Below are positions 34,616 through 42,697 of a DNA stretch of 64,000 nt, piece by piece. The DNA comes from Burkholderiaceae bacterium (GTDB taxonomy: Bacteria > Pseudomonadota > Gammaproteobacteria > Burkholderiales > Burkholderiaceae_C). A program made the position numbers and the translations under genes. The stretch covers positions 333,734 through 397,733 of the forward strand of contig CAJYPV010000032.1 of assembly GCA_913776825.1 (NCBI GenBank). Reading direction: 5' to 3'. How positions within the stretch are numbered: position 1 is the stretch's first letter; the number at the start of each line of letters is the position of its first letter. Under the pieces are notes generated by a model. The model made no database searches. It worked only from the letters and a program-made list of their open reading frames with translations, and was not told the DNA's origin.

Positions 34616-34939
34616 GTGAGGACTCCTTCAGAGCATTCGCCACCGGCGCGGAGGTCGCGGGGTGTGCGTGGGTTTCACGATGTCGTCGGGCGGGTTCCGG
34701 TGGGACCGGTGAGATTCGCTCTCGACATGGAATGCATTGTGGGAATCCAGCCGCCTCGCGTCTGTAGACCGAGTTGGGCCCTTGTGTGACGGTTGATGAC
34801 AGCGCACGCTTGGCCGCTTGACGAAGCCTTTACCTGGCGTGTGCCGGACTGAGGGGTCAGGTCTCCACGCTCAAGCAATCGACGCTCAAGCAATCAGCGC
34901 TCAAGCGATTAACGCTCAGCGAACGGGCTTGGGCAGCCT
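34616..34939. other. 324-bp intergenic region
   Basis: This lies upstream of the outer-membrane gene and downstream of the rstB-like gene. No gene is supported. It contains a 15-bp tandem repeat (34867-34911) and presumably the promoter of the outer-membrane gene. Confidence 0.5.
34867..34911. repeat. 15-bp tandem repeat, three copies plus a partial fourth
   Basis: ACGCTCAAGCAATCG, ACGCTCAAGCAATCA and GCGCTCAAGCGATTA follow each other directly, then ACGCTCAGC. It lies just beyond the stop codon of the sensor-kinase gene. Function unknown. Confidence 0.75.
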
Positions 34940-36256
34940 TCAGGTCACCGGCCAGTGCAGCAGCAGACGCGCGCCACCGAGCCGGGGCGCTTCGCCCAGG
35001 CGCGCCTGACCGCCATGCGCCTGCGCCACATGCCGCACGATGGCCAGGCCGAGCCCGAACCCGTGCGTCGTGATGCGGCCCTTGCGCTCCAGCCGCTTGA
35101 ACGGCGCGAAGGCTGCTTCACGCTGAGCGGGCGGTACGCCGTCACCGTCATCATCGATGGCCAGCCACAACTGGCCGGCTTCGACCCAGGCCGACAACAG
35201 GATGCGCGAACGCGCATAGCGCGCCGCATTGCGCAAGCCGTTGCGCAGCGCATAAGGCACCAGACGTTCATCGAACGGCAGCGCGGCGGGCAGGCGCAGA
35301 TCGGTCTCGAGCGCCTTGCCATCCAGCAGCGGCTCCAGCGAGCGCGCTTCCTGCGTCAGCAGCGCCGCCAGATCGCCGCGCGACAGCTCCGGCTGCATCG
35401 CGCCCATGTCCAGGCGTGTCAGCGTGAGGCTGGCGTCGATCAATGCGTCCAGCTCGTCGATGTCGCGCTCGCACGCCTGCACGGCGCGCTCGCGCGCTTC
35501 TCGGTCGTCTTCATCGACCAGCGCATCGACCGCGAACCGCAGCCGCGCCAGCGGCGTGCGCAGCTCATGCGAGATCGCGCCGGTCATCTCGCGTTGCGTG
35601 GCGAGCGCATTCGCCAGGCGTTCCAGCATCGCGCGGCTGGCCACGACGACCGGCGCGAACAGCCGGCTTTGCAGCGCCGGCATCTCGGTGTCGAAGCGAC
35701 CGGCGCTGAGCCGCTCTGCGGCGCGCTGCAGACCGCGCAGGTCGCGCCACAGCGGCCGCAATTGCCACCACGCGAGCACCGCCACCGCCAGCGCGAGCAC
35801 CATCGCCACCACCAGTTGCGAGGCCAGCTCCTTCGGCAGCTCGCCGGCGCGTTTGGAATCCAGCGGGCCGAGCAGCAGCAGTTGATCCGGCTCGCCAGGC
35901 AGCGCCGCATAGATGCGCCGATTGAAGCCGGTGACGATCACCTCGCCGCGGCCCAGCCGATCGCGCTGGGCGGGCGTGAGCCGCTCGCGCGCCGCGGGGA
36001 TGAGGCGCACCGGATAGTCGAACTGCGCATCCAGTTCCCGCAGTCGATCCCGACGGGCCGACGGGTCCAGCGGGGCCAGGTCGCGCACCAGCAGGTCCAC
36101 CGTGCCGCGCATGAAGTTGCGCACATAGTCGTCGGTGACTTCGGACGCGCCGATCAGCACCAGCGCTTCCACCAGCAAGGCCAGCGCCAGCACCGCGAGG
36201 CCCAGGCCCAGCGCCATCCGCAACAGCGAGGCGCGCAACGACAAGGCCCGCATCAA
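34940..36256 (-). CDS. rstB: Sensor histidine kinase, RstB-like
   Basis: A 438-aa inner-membrane kinase. Two hydrophobic segments (about 12-38 and 147-168) bracket a periplasmic domain with the RstB-like stretch DDYVRNFMRGTVDLLVRDLA. A HAMP region follows, then the phosphoacceptor His in GAISHELRTPLARLRFAVD. The HATPase shows LRNGLRNAARYA, IDDDGDGVPP and HGFGLGLAIVRH. The ATG overlaps the regulator's stop by four bases. RstB homologues respond to low Mg2+ or acid in enterics; the signal here is unknown. Confidence 0.88.
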   Translation of the reverse strand: MMRALSLRASLLRMALGLGLAVLALALLVEALVLIGASEVTDDYVRNFMRGTVDLLVRDLAPLDPSARRDRLRELDAQFDYPVRLIPAARERLTPAQRDRLGRGEVIVTGFNRRIYAALPGEPDQLLLLGPLDSKRAGELPKELASQLVVAMVLALAVAVLAWWQLRPLWRDLRGLQRAAERLSAGRFDTEMPALQSRLFAPVVVASRAMLERLANALATQREMTGAISHELRTPLARLRFAVDALVDEDDREARERAVQACERDIDELDALIDASLTLTRLDMGAMQPELSRGDLAALLTQEARSLEPLLDGKALETDLRLPAALPFDERLVPYALRNGLRNAARYARSRILLSAWVEAGQLWLAIDDDGDGVPPAQREAAFAPFKRLERKGRITTHGFGLGLAIVRHVAQAHGGQARLGEAPRLGGARLLLHWPVT

Positions 36257-36954
36257 TCCACCGCGAAGAGATAACCCTGGCCGCGCACCGTCTTGATCCG
36301 GCTGGGCGATTGCGCGTCATCCCCGATCTTCTTGCGCAGCCGCGAGATGCGCGCATCAATGGCCCGGTCCAGGCCATCGAATTCCAGGCCGCGCAGACCC
36401 TGCATGATGTCGTCGCGGCTCACCACCTGACCGGCGCGCTGGGCGAGGAAATTCAACAGTTCATATTCGGCGGTCGTGAGCGGCACCGGCTCGCCATGGA
36501 CGCGCAACTCGCGCGATTGCGGCAGCACGGTCAGATGGCCGAACTGCATCGCCTCGCCGATCGGATGGCTCACCGGCAGCGCATCGCGCCGCAACAGCGC
36601 CTTGATGCGCGCCATCAGCACCCGCGGCGCCACCGGCTTGGTGATGTAGTCGTCGGCGCCGCCTTCCAGTCCGAGCACCTGATCGATGTCGTCGTCGCGG
36701 GCGGTCAGCATCACGATGCGGCCGGTGAAATCACGGCGGGTGTCCCGCAACACATCGAAGCCGTCCTTGCCCGGCAGATGGCCATCGAGCAGCACCAGAT
36801 CGAAGTGTTCCTGCTTCATCAGCGCCTCGCCGCTGAGGCCGTCGGTGCACAGGGTGACGTGATAGTGCGATTTACGCAGCGCATCGGCGACCAGCTGCGC
36901 CAGGCGCTCGTCGTCTTCAATCAGCAGGATGCGGGGCAGGTCCGGGACGTTCAT
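36253..36954 (-). CDS. rstA: OmpR-family response regulator, RstA-like
   Basis: A 233-aa DNA-binding regulator partnered with the kinase after it. The receiver has the acidic pair in LLIEDDERLA, phosphoacceptor Asp in VLLDGHLPGKDG and Lys in DYITKPVAPR. A winged-helix output domain shows LTTAEYELLNFLAQRAGQVV and VRGQGYLFAVD. The start is the ATG at 36954 (MNVPDLPRILLIEDD); a TTG three codons earlier is less likely. Confidence 0.92.
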   Translation of the reverse strand: MNVPDLPRILLIEDDERLAQLVADALRKSHYHVTLCTDGLSGEALMKQEHFDLVLLDGHLPGKDGFDVLRDTRRDFTGRIVMLTARDDDIDQVLGLEGGADDYITKPVAPRVLMARIKALLRRDALPVSHPIGEAMQFGHLTVLPQSRELRVHGEPVPLTTAEYELLNFLAQRAGQVVSRDDIMQGLRGLEFDGLDRAIDARISRLRKKIGDDAQSPSRIKTVRGQGYLFAVD

Positions 36955-37109
36955 GGGACGCAAGCATAGGCGAGCGATCGCGAAAGCGCAGGCGGCCGGG
37001 CATGTGCGGCCCGCAGCGCCGGCGATCCGACCGTCTCACGCCCCTGTCACGCTCTTTCAAGCCCTCTCACGCTGAGCGCGCGTCATCCGTCCTCGGCCCG
37101 CCCGTGCGC

Positions 37110-37874
37110 TCAGGGCGCTGGCACCTGCAGCCGCCAGCCTGCATGGGTGCGCACGACCGGCACGGTCGCGTCGTCGGCCAGCGGCAGCCATCGGTGGGCG
37201 AGCTCGTCATAGGCGGTCGCAGACAGATCGGTGCGGTCCCGCATCACCGCTTCGAGCGTCGTGGGTGAGACGCAGGCGGTCAGCGCCGCGCGCGCCGGGC
37301 CCTGCAGCGCGGCGCGCCAGCGGAAGCGCAAGGCGTCGATCTGGGCGGCGTCGTCTGCGGGATGCTCGTCACGCCAGCGGTACACCCGCGACAGGCCTTC
37401 ATGCGCGGCGGTCTGCTGCAGGCCTTCGTCCGACAGGCCGATGGCCAGCAGCACACGCCCCGATGCATGGTTCTCCGGGCCGGTCGTGCCCATCACTTCC
37501 GACAGGCCCAGCACCTGGCGGCAGTAGTCCAGCGTGGCCGATGCCGCCTCGCGTGCATAGCCGTGGCCCCACCAGCGCGCGGGAAAGCCGTAGCCGATGT
37601 CGGGATGGTCCAGGCCGTCGCGCTTGATCACGCCGCACAGGCCGACCACCTGGCCGTCTTCCAGTCGCTCCACGGCCCAGAAGCCGAAGCCCAGCAGCCA
37701 GTAGCGCATGATCAGCCGCTCACGCACCCATTGGGCGGCCTGCGCGTCGGTGCGGACCTCGGCGTCGTAGATGTGCTGGATCCAGGCCGGCTCGTTGAGC
37801 AGCTCCCGGACAAACGGCGCATCCGACTCGGTGAACCAGCGCAGGCGCAGACGCGCCGTCCTCAAGACATCCAT
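37110..37874 (-). CDS. GNAT-family N-acetyltransferase
   Basis: A 254-aa acetyltransferase of the RimJ/RimL type (Acetyltransf_3). It begins DVLRTARLRLRWFTESDAPF, the usual opening. The acetyl-CoA-binding region reads YGFPARWWGHGYAREAASAT and is followed by VMGTTGPENHASGRVLLAIG. The last 90 residues (about 165-254) extend past the GNAT fold and are not recognised. The start is the ATG at 37874; the frame is open upstream to 38111 through the pyrF promoter area. The substrate is unknown. Confidence 0.88.
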   Translation of the reverse strand: MDVLRTARLRLRWFTESDAPFVRELLNEPAWIQHIYDAEVRTDAQAAQWVRERLIMRYWLLGFGFWAVERLEDGQVVGLCGVIKRDGLDHPDIGYGFPARWWGHGYAREAASATLDYCRQVLGLSEVMGTTGPENHASGRVLLAIGLSDEGLQQTAAHEGLSRVYRWRDEHPADDAAQIDALRFRWRAALQGPARAALTACVSPTTLEAVMRDRTDLSATAYDELAHRWLPLADDATVPVVRTHAGWRLQVPAP

Positions 37875-38019
37875 CCACGCCTCCCAGCGTCGTGCGGCCC
37901 GCCGCGGTGCTCGGCGTGCGCGGGGCAAAAGCGGGACAATACCGCACCCCGGCGGTCCACCGGATGAGGCTCGCGCTCCCCGGACTCGCCCGATCCCCAC
38001 ACCAACGCCCGCACCATCT

Positions 38020-38856
38020 ATGAAATTCATGCAGCAACTGCAGGCCGCCGAACGGTTGAACGACTCCCTGCTGTGTGTCGGCCTGGATCCCGATCCGGCC
38101 AAGTTCCCCACCCACTGGAAGGGCGACGCCAGTCGGATCTATGACTTCTGCGCCGCCATCGTCGACGCGACCAAGGACCTGGTCAGCGCCTTCAAGCCGC
38201 AGATCGCCTATTTCGCGGCGCATCGCGCCGAAGACCAGCTCGAACAGCTGATGGCCCACATCAAGCGCACCGCGCCGCATGTGCCGGTGATCCTGGATGC
38301 CAAGCGCGGCGACATCGGCGCCACCGCCGAGCAGTACGCCCGCGAAGCCTTCGAGCGCTATCAGGCGGATGCGGTCACCCTCTCGCCCTTCATGGGCCAC
38401 GACAGCATCGAGCCCTACCTGCGTTATCCCGACAAGGGCGCCTTCCTGCTGTGCCGCACTTCCAATCCCGGTGGCGACGACTGGCAGATGCAGCGCCTGG
38501 CCGATGTGCCGGGCCAGCCGCGGCTGTTCGAGCACCTGGCCGCGCTGGCCGGGCGCGACTGGAATCTGAACGGACAGCTCGGCCTGGTGGTGGGCGCCAC
38601 CTATCCGAAGGAGATCGAGCGGGTGCGCACCCTGGCGCCCAACCTGCCGCTGCTGATTCCGGGCGTCGGCGCGCAGGGCGGTGATGCGCAGGCGACGGTC
38701 GCCGCGGGCTGGCGCGTGGCCAAGGGCGGCGGCACGGTGATCGTCAACTCGTCGCGCGCGGTGCTGTATGCCTCCTCAGGCGAGGACTTCGCCGAGGCCG
38801 CTCGCCGCGTGGCGCACGACACGCGTGAAGCGCTGCGTCCGCGCTTGCGGGCTTGA
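38020..38856 (+). CDS. pyrF: Orotidine 5'-phosphate decarboxylase PyrF (type 2)
   Basis: A 278-aa enzyme making UMP from OMP, the last step of pyrimidine synthesis. It is the longer type-2 form. The catalytic array reads ILDAKRGDIGATAEQYA, with the Lys/Asp pair; LLCVGLDPDPAKFPTHW and SAFKPQIAYF are also conserved. The end LLIPGVGAQGGDAQATV contains the phosphate-binding loop. The start is the ATG at 38020 (MKFMQQLQAAERL). Divergent from the GNAT gene. Confidence 0.96.
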   Translation: MKFMQQLQAAERLNDSLLCVGLDPDPAKFPTHWKGDASRIYDFCAAIVDATKDLVSAFKPQIAYFAAHRAEDQLEQLMAHIKRTAPHVPVILDAKRGDIGATAEQYAREAFERYQADAVTLSPFMGHDSIEPYLRYPDKGAFLLCRTSNPGGDDWQMQRLADVPGQPRLFEHLAALAGRDWNLNGQLGLVVGATYPKEIERVRTLAPNLPLLIPGVGAQGGDAQATVAAGWRVAKGGGTVIVNSSRAVLYASSGEDFAEAARRVAHDTREALRPRLRA

Positions 38857-39192
38857 TCGGCTTCGCGACAGGCTTGCTTGACGCTTCGCTCGCCGCGCTG
38901 CTTGCCGCTGCGCGTGCGGCGATGGATGCCGCGCCTGTGAGCACACACGGCTGAGTCGTACGCGTCCGCGCCCGTCCTTTCGCGACGGGGCGCGTGGCGC
39001 GCCAGCCAACGGCGACGGGAGTCGCCGAGACGACCGCCACGGCGGCCCGCCAACAAAGTCGCACAAATCCCGAACGCGCGCGCCGAAGCCCCGATTTGGG
39101 GGTAAGGCCGCTCCTCCGTTCGCGGCCTGCTCGCCGAGACTTCGTGTCCGGATCCCACGAGGGTCCGATAACAACAAGTTGGGCACGACAGA
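38857..39192. other. 336-bp intergenic region, nothing recognised
   Basis: This lies between pyrF and the hybrid kinase gene, both on the plus strand. I see no gene or clear terminator. It should hold the promoter of the kinase. Confidence 0.5.
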
Positions 39193-42100
39193 GTGAGCAC
39201 GGATTCCCAGGATGACCTCAGCAGCCTGGTCGGGCAGGAGCTGACGCAACACGATCGGCTGCCGCCCGGCCTGCAATGGCGCGCGGCGCGGCCGTTCATT
39301 GCCGTCTGCGTGATGCTGGCCGCGATGGCCGGCATCCTGCTGGCCTTCAGCATTCAACCGGATGAGCCCTGGTTGGGCTTGCTGCCGCCGGTGATGGCGT
39401 TGCTCACCGCGATGACCGGTGTGGTGCTGCTGTGGCGCCTGCCCGCGCATCAGGGGCCGCTCGCGGTGCTGGCGATGCTGTCGCTGGCGCTGCTGATGGC
39501 GCTGTCGGTCGCGGTGTCGCGGCATGAAGGGCTGGGCGCGACCAGCCTCGGCATCATGGGGCTGATGGTGGCGCTGGCCACCGCGCTGGTCAGCCAGCGC
39601 GCCGGGATCTCGGTGTTCGGTCTGGGCGTGGTGGTCCTCAGCGGTCTGGCGTTGGCGGAACTGCAAGGCTGGCAGCTGTCGACACCGGCGTCGGACAGCG
39701 TCGCCGCGCGATGGGTCACCCAGTTCATGCTGCTGGTCACCGGCCTGGTGGTCGGCTTGGGCACCGCCAAGCTGATCCGTCGAACGGTGCAGGAAATCGG
39801 CGACCGCCACACCCGTTTCCGCCATCTGCTGCACATGGCCGCGGACTGGTATTGGGAGATGGACCGCCAGTTCCGCTTCACCCATCTGGCGGAACACCAT
39901 CCGGGCAGCTCCGGCCTGTCGCAGGCCTCGCGCCTCGGCCGCACGCCGTGGGAGGTCGAGAACCTGGGGCTTTCCGACGAGGACATGGATGCGCACCGCG
40001 CCGATCTGGAATCGCACCGCCCCTTCCGCGGGCTGGTGATGCGCCGACATGACGAGGCCGACGGCGCGCTGCGGTATGTCTCCATCAGCGGCGAGCCGCG
40101 CTTCGACGCCAAGGGCAACTTCCGTGGTTATTGGGGCGTGGGCCGCGACGTCACCGACGAGGTCCAGACCGAGCAGGCCATGCTGGCCACCGAGACCCGC
40201 TACCGCGAGCTGTTCCGTCGCTCGCCGTCGCCGCTGGTGCTGCACCGCTGGGGTCGGGTGATGGATGCCAACCCGGCCGCGATGGCGATGTTCGGCTACA
40301 CCCAGCGCTCCTCCATGGTGGGGCAGGACCTGTTCGCGCATTACGAGGGCGCCGATGAAGCGCGGGGTCGTCAACGCGCGGCCAAGATCGAGGACATGCC
40401 GGTCGGCGCCATGCTGCCGATGACCGAATTCAAGCTGCGCACCCTGTCGCGCCGGCGCCGCCTGGTGCAGGCGACCAGCGTGCGGGTGGATGCGGCCAGC
40501 GGGCCGGCCACCTTGTCCTTCTTCATCGACCAGACCGATGCCTCGCGCGCGCAGGACGCCTTGCGCCGCTCGGAGGCCTTGCTCTCGCATCTCTTCGCCA
40601 CCAGTCCGGATTCGGTCACCCTGACCGAGGCCGCCACCGGTCGGTATGTGATGGTCAACCGGACCTTCGAACTGCTGACCGGCTACAGCAGCGCCGAGGT
40701 GCTGGGACGCACCACGCAGGAAGTCGGCATCTGGAAGGACCTGCGCGATCGTGACCTGCTGATCGAAGGCATCGAGCAACATGGCCGCGTCAGCGACCTG
40801 CCGACGTCCTTCCTCACCCGCGACGGTCGTGTGGTGCCGATGCTGATTTCCGCCGCGCCCTTCGTGATGGACGGCATGTCCTACCTCGTCGTGAATTCGC
40901 GCGATGTGACCGAGACCGAGCGCACCCGACTGGTCCATGCGGCGATTCTGGAGAATGCCTCGATCGGCATTGCGCTGACCCGCGAGCAGCGCTTCGTGCA
41001 GGCCAACCGCCTGGTCGAGGAGATGTTCGGCTGGCCGCCGGGCGGCTTGGTCGGACAACCGGGCGAAGTCGTGTGGCCGACGCCGCAGGACCATGACGCC
41101 ATCGGTCGCGAACTGGGACCGCGCCTGGCGGCGGGCGAGCAGGTCGAGGTGGAGCGCTTGATGCGTCGCCGGGATGGCAGCCACTTCCTGTGCCGGATGC
41201 TGGCGCGGGCGGTGGACCCGACCCATCCGAGCCGCGGCGGCACCATCTGGATTCTGGAAGACGTCACCGAGCGGCGCCGGGTCGAGGCGGCGCTGGCGCA
41301 GGCCAAGGACGAAGCGCAGGCGGCGAGCCGGGCCAAGAGTGCGTTCCTGGCCAACATCAGCCATGAGATCCGCACGCCGCTGAACGGCCTGGTCGGACTG
41401 GCGCGGCTGCTGCAGCAATCGGACCTGGCCGCCGATACGCGCAGCCACTACCTGGACCAGATGCTGGACAGCGCGGAGAGCCTGTCGGGATTGATGTCGG
41501 ACATCCTCGATCTGTCCAAGATCGAAGCGGGCCGGCTGACGCTGGAGACTGCGTCGTTTGCGCTGCGGGACATGCTGGGCACCATGCGCATGGGTTACCT
41601 GACCTTGGCGCAGGCGCGCGGGCTGTCTTTCGGCATCGTGGTGGAGGACGAAGTGCCGGCGTGGGTCGTGGGTGACCCGGTGCGGGTGCGGCAGATCCTC
41701 AGCAACTACTTGAACAATGCGCTGAAGTTCACTGAGCGCGGGGCGGTCAGTGTGCGGGTGAGCCGACTGGATGACCGCCGTCTGAGGATTGAGGTGAGCG
41801 ACACCGGCCCGGGCATCGAGGCCTCGATGCAGGAGCGCTTGTTCCAGCCGTTCACCCAGGCGGACGAGAGCACCACGCGGCGGTATGGCGGCACGGGGCT
41901 GGGGCTGTCGATCTGCCGGGAACTGGCCACCTTGATGGGTGGCGACGTGGGCGTGGACAGCCAACCGGGCGAGGGGGCGACCTTCTGGGCCGAACTGCCC
42001 TTGCCGGCTGCTGCGGCGCCGGCGAGTCCGCGGGGTCGCGCGTCGGCGTTGGACGCGCAGGCGGGGCCGGCGTTGAAGGGGCGTCGCATCCTGATGGTGG

Positions 42101-42453
42101 AGGACAACCCGGTCAACATGATGATTGCGGTGGCGATGCTGGAGCAGTGGGGCGCCGAGGTCTCTCAGGCGTCGGACGGTCGCCAAGCCGTGGAGGCTGT
42201 GGATGCGGCGGCGGGCACGGGTCGTGCGTTCGACGCTGTCCTCATGGACGTCCAGATGCCGATCATGAGCGGCCACGAGGCCACCCGCGAACTGCGCCAG
42301 CGCTACGACGCAGAGCAGCTTCCGATCATCGCCCTCACCGCCGCCGCCCTCGTCCAGGAGCGCGACGAAGCGCTGGCCTCCGGCATGAACGAGTTCCTCA
42401 CCAAGCCCATCGACGCGCAACGCCTGCGGGATGTGTTGATGGCGCTCACCTGA
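39193..42453 (+). CDS. Membrane-bound multi-PAS hybrid sensor histidine kinase
   Basis: A 1,086-aa hybrid kinase with a GTG start. Residues about 33-190 contain five or six hydrophobic segments. Four PAS-like modules follow (about 205-325, 335-450, 455-575 and 580-705), the first starting FRHLLHMAADWYWEMDRQFR. The HisKA phosphoacceptor is His724 in NISHEIRTPLNGLVGLARLL. HATPase motifs are LSNYLNNALKFTERG, VSDTGPGIEASM and GGTGLGLSICRELA. A C-terminal receiver has phosphoacceptor Asp1019 in AVLMDVQMPIMSG and Lys in FLTKPIDAQRL. There is no Hpt domain, so a separate phosphotransfer protein is needed. No cognate regulator adjoins it. Confidence 0.92.
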   Translation: MSTDSQDDLSSLVGQELTQHDRLPPGLQWRAARPFIAVCVMLAAMAGILLAFSIQPDEPWLGLLPPVMALLTAMTGVVLLWRLPAHQGPLAVLAMLSLALLMALSVAVSRHEGLGATSLGIMGLMVALATALVSQRAGISVFGLGVVVLSGLALAELQGWQLSTPASDSVAARWVTQFMLLVTGLVVGLGTAKLIRRTVQEIGDRHTRFRHLLHMAADWYWEMDRQFRFTHLAEHHPGSSGLSQASRLGRTPWEVENLGLSDEDMDAHRADLESHRPFRGLVMRRHDEADGALRYVSISGEPRFDAKGNFRGYWGVGRDVTDEVQTEQAMLATETRYRELFRRSPSPLVLHRWGRVMDANPAAMAMFGYTQRSSMVGQDLFAHYEGADEARGRQRAAKIEDMPVGAMLPMTEFKLRTLSRRRRLVQATSVRVDAASGPATLSFFIDQTDASRAQDALRRSEALLSHLFATSPDSVTLTEAATGRYVMVNRTFELLTGYSSAEVLGRTTQEVGIWKDLRDRDLLIEGIEQHGRVSDLPTSFLTRDGRVVPMLISAAPFVMDGMSYLVVNSRDVTETERTRLVHAAILENASIGIALTREQRFVQANRLVEEMFGWPPGGLVGQPGEVVWPTPQDHDAIGRELGPRLAAGEQVEVERLMRRRDGSHFLCRMLARAVDPTHPSRGGTIWILEDVTERRRVEAALAQAKDEAQAASRAKSAFLANISHEIRTPLNGLVGLARLLQQSDLAADTRSHYLDQMLDSAESLSGLMSDILDLSKIEAGRLTLETASFALRDMLGTMRMGYLTLAQARGLSFGIVVEDEVPAWVVGDPVRVRQILSNYLNNALKFTERGAVSVRVSRLDDRRLRIEVSDTGPGIEASMQERLFQPFTQADESTTRRYGGTGLGLSICRELATLMGGDVGVDSQPGEGATFWAELPLPAAAAPASPRGRASALDAQAGPALKGRRILMVEDNPVNMMIAVAMLEQWGAEVSQASDGRQAVEAVDAAAGTGRAFDAVLMDVQMPIMSGHEATRELRQRYDAEQLPIIALTAAALVQERDEALASGMNEFLTKPIDAQRLRDVLMALT

Positions 42454-42504
42454 CCCCGAACAGTCTCGGTCAGCCAAGGCAGAGGCCCGGCAGGGCCGAC
42501 AAGA

Positions 42505-42694
42505 CCAGCGGAGCGCGGAGATCCGGCTTTGCCGGGCTCCCGCTCGCCCCCTAGGGGGCCGGCGCCAGCCGGTAGGGGGGTACCCAGAAGGCCCCCGCAG
42601 GGTGGCCGACCCGTCCAGCGGAGCGCGGAGATCGGGCTCCGCCTGGCTCCCGCTCGCCCCCTCGGGGGGGCCGGCGTCAGCCGGTAGGGGGGGG
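42505..42694. repeat. GC-rich intergenic repeat, two copies 110 bp apart
   Basis: CCAGCGGAGCGCGGAGATC starts at 42505 and again at 42615. Each copy continues through CTCCCGCTCGCCCCCT and a G-rich GGCCGGCG...AGCCGGTAGGGGGG. The copies differ at several positions. They lie between the convergent hybrid kinase and GGDEF-EAL genes and can fold into strong hairpins, so they may act as terminators. Confidence 0.78.
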
Positions 42695-42697
42695 ACC

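Noticed and set aside
34867..34911. Possible CRISPR or iteron array
   Set aside because: Units are only 15 bp with no spacers, and no replication gene is near.
38776..42477. A 1,233-codon minus-strand open frame
   Set aside because: It is antisense to the hybrid kinase and lacks any family motif.
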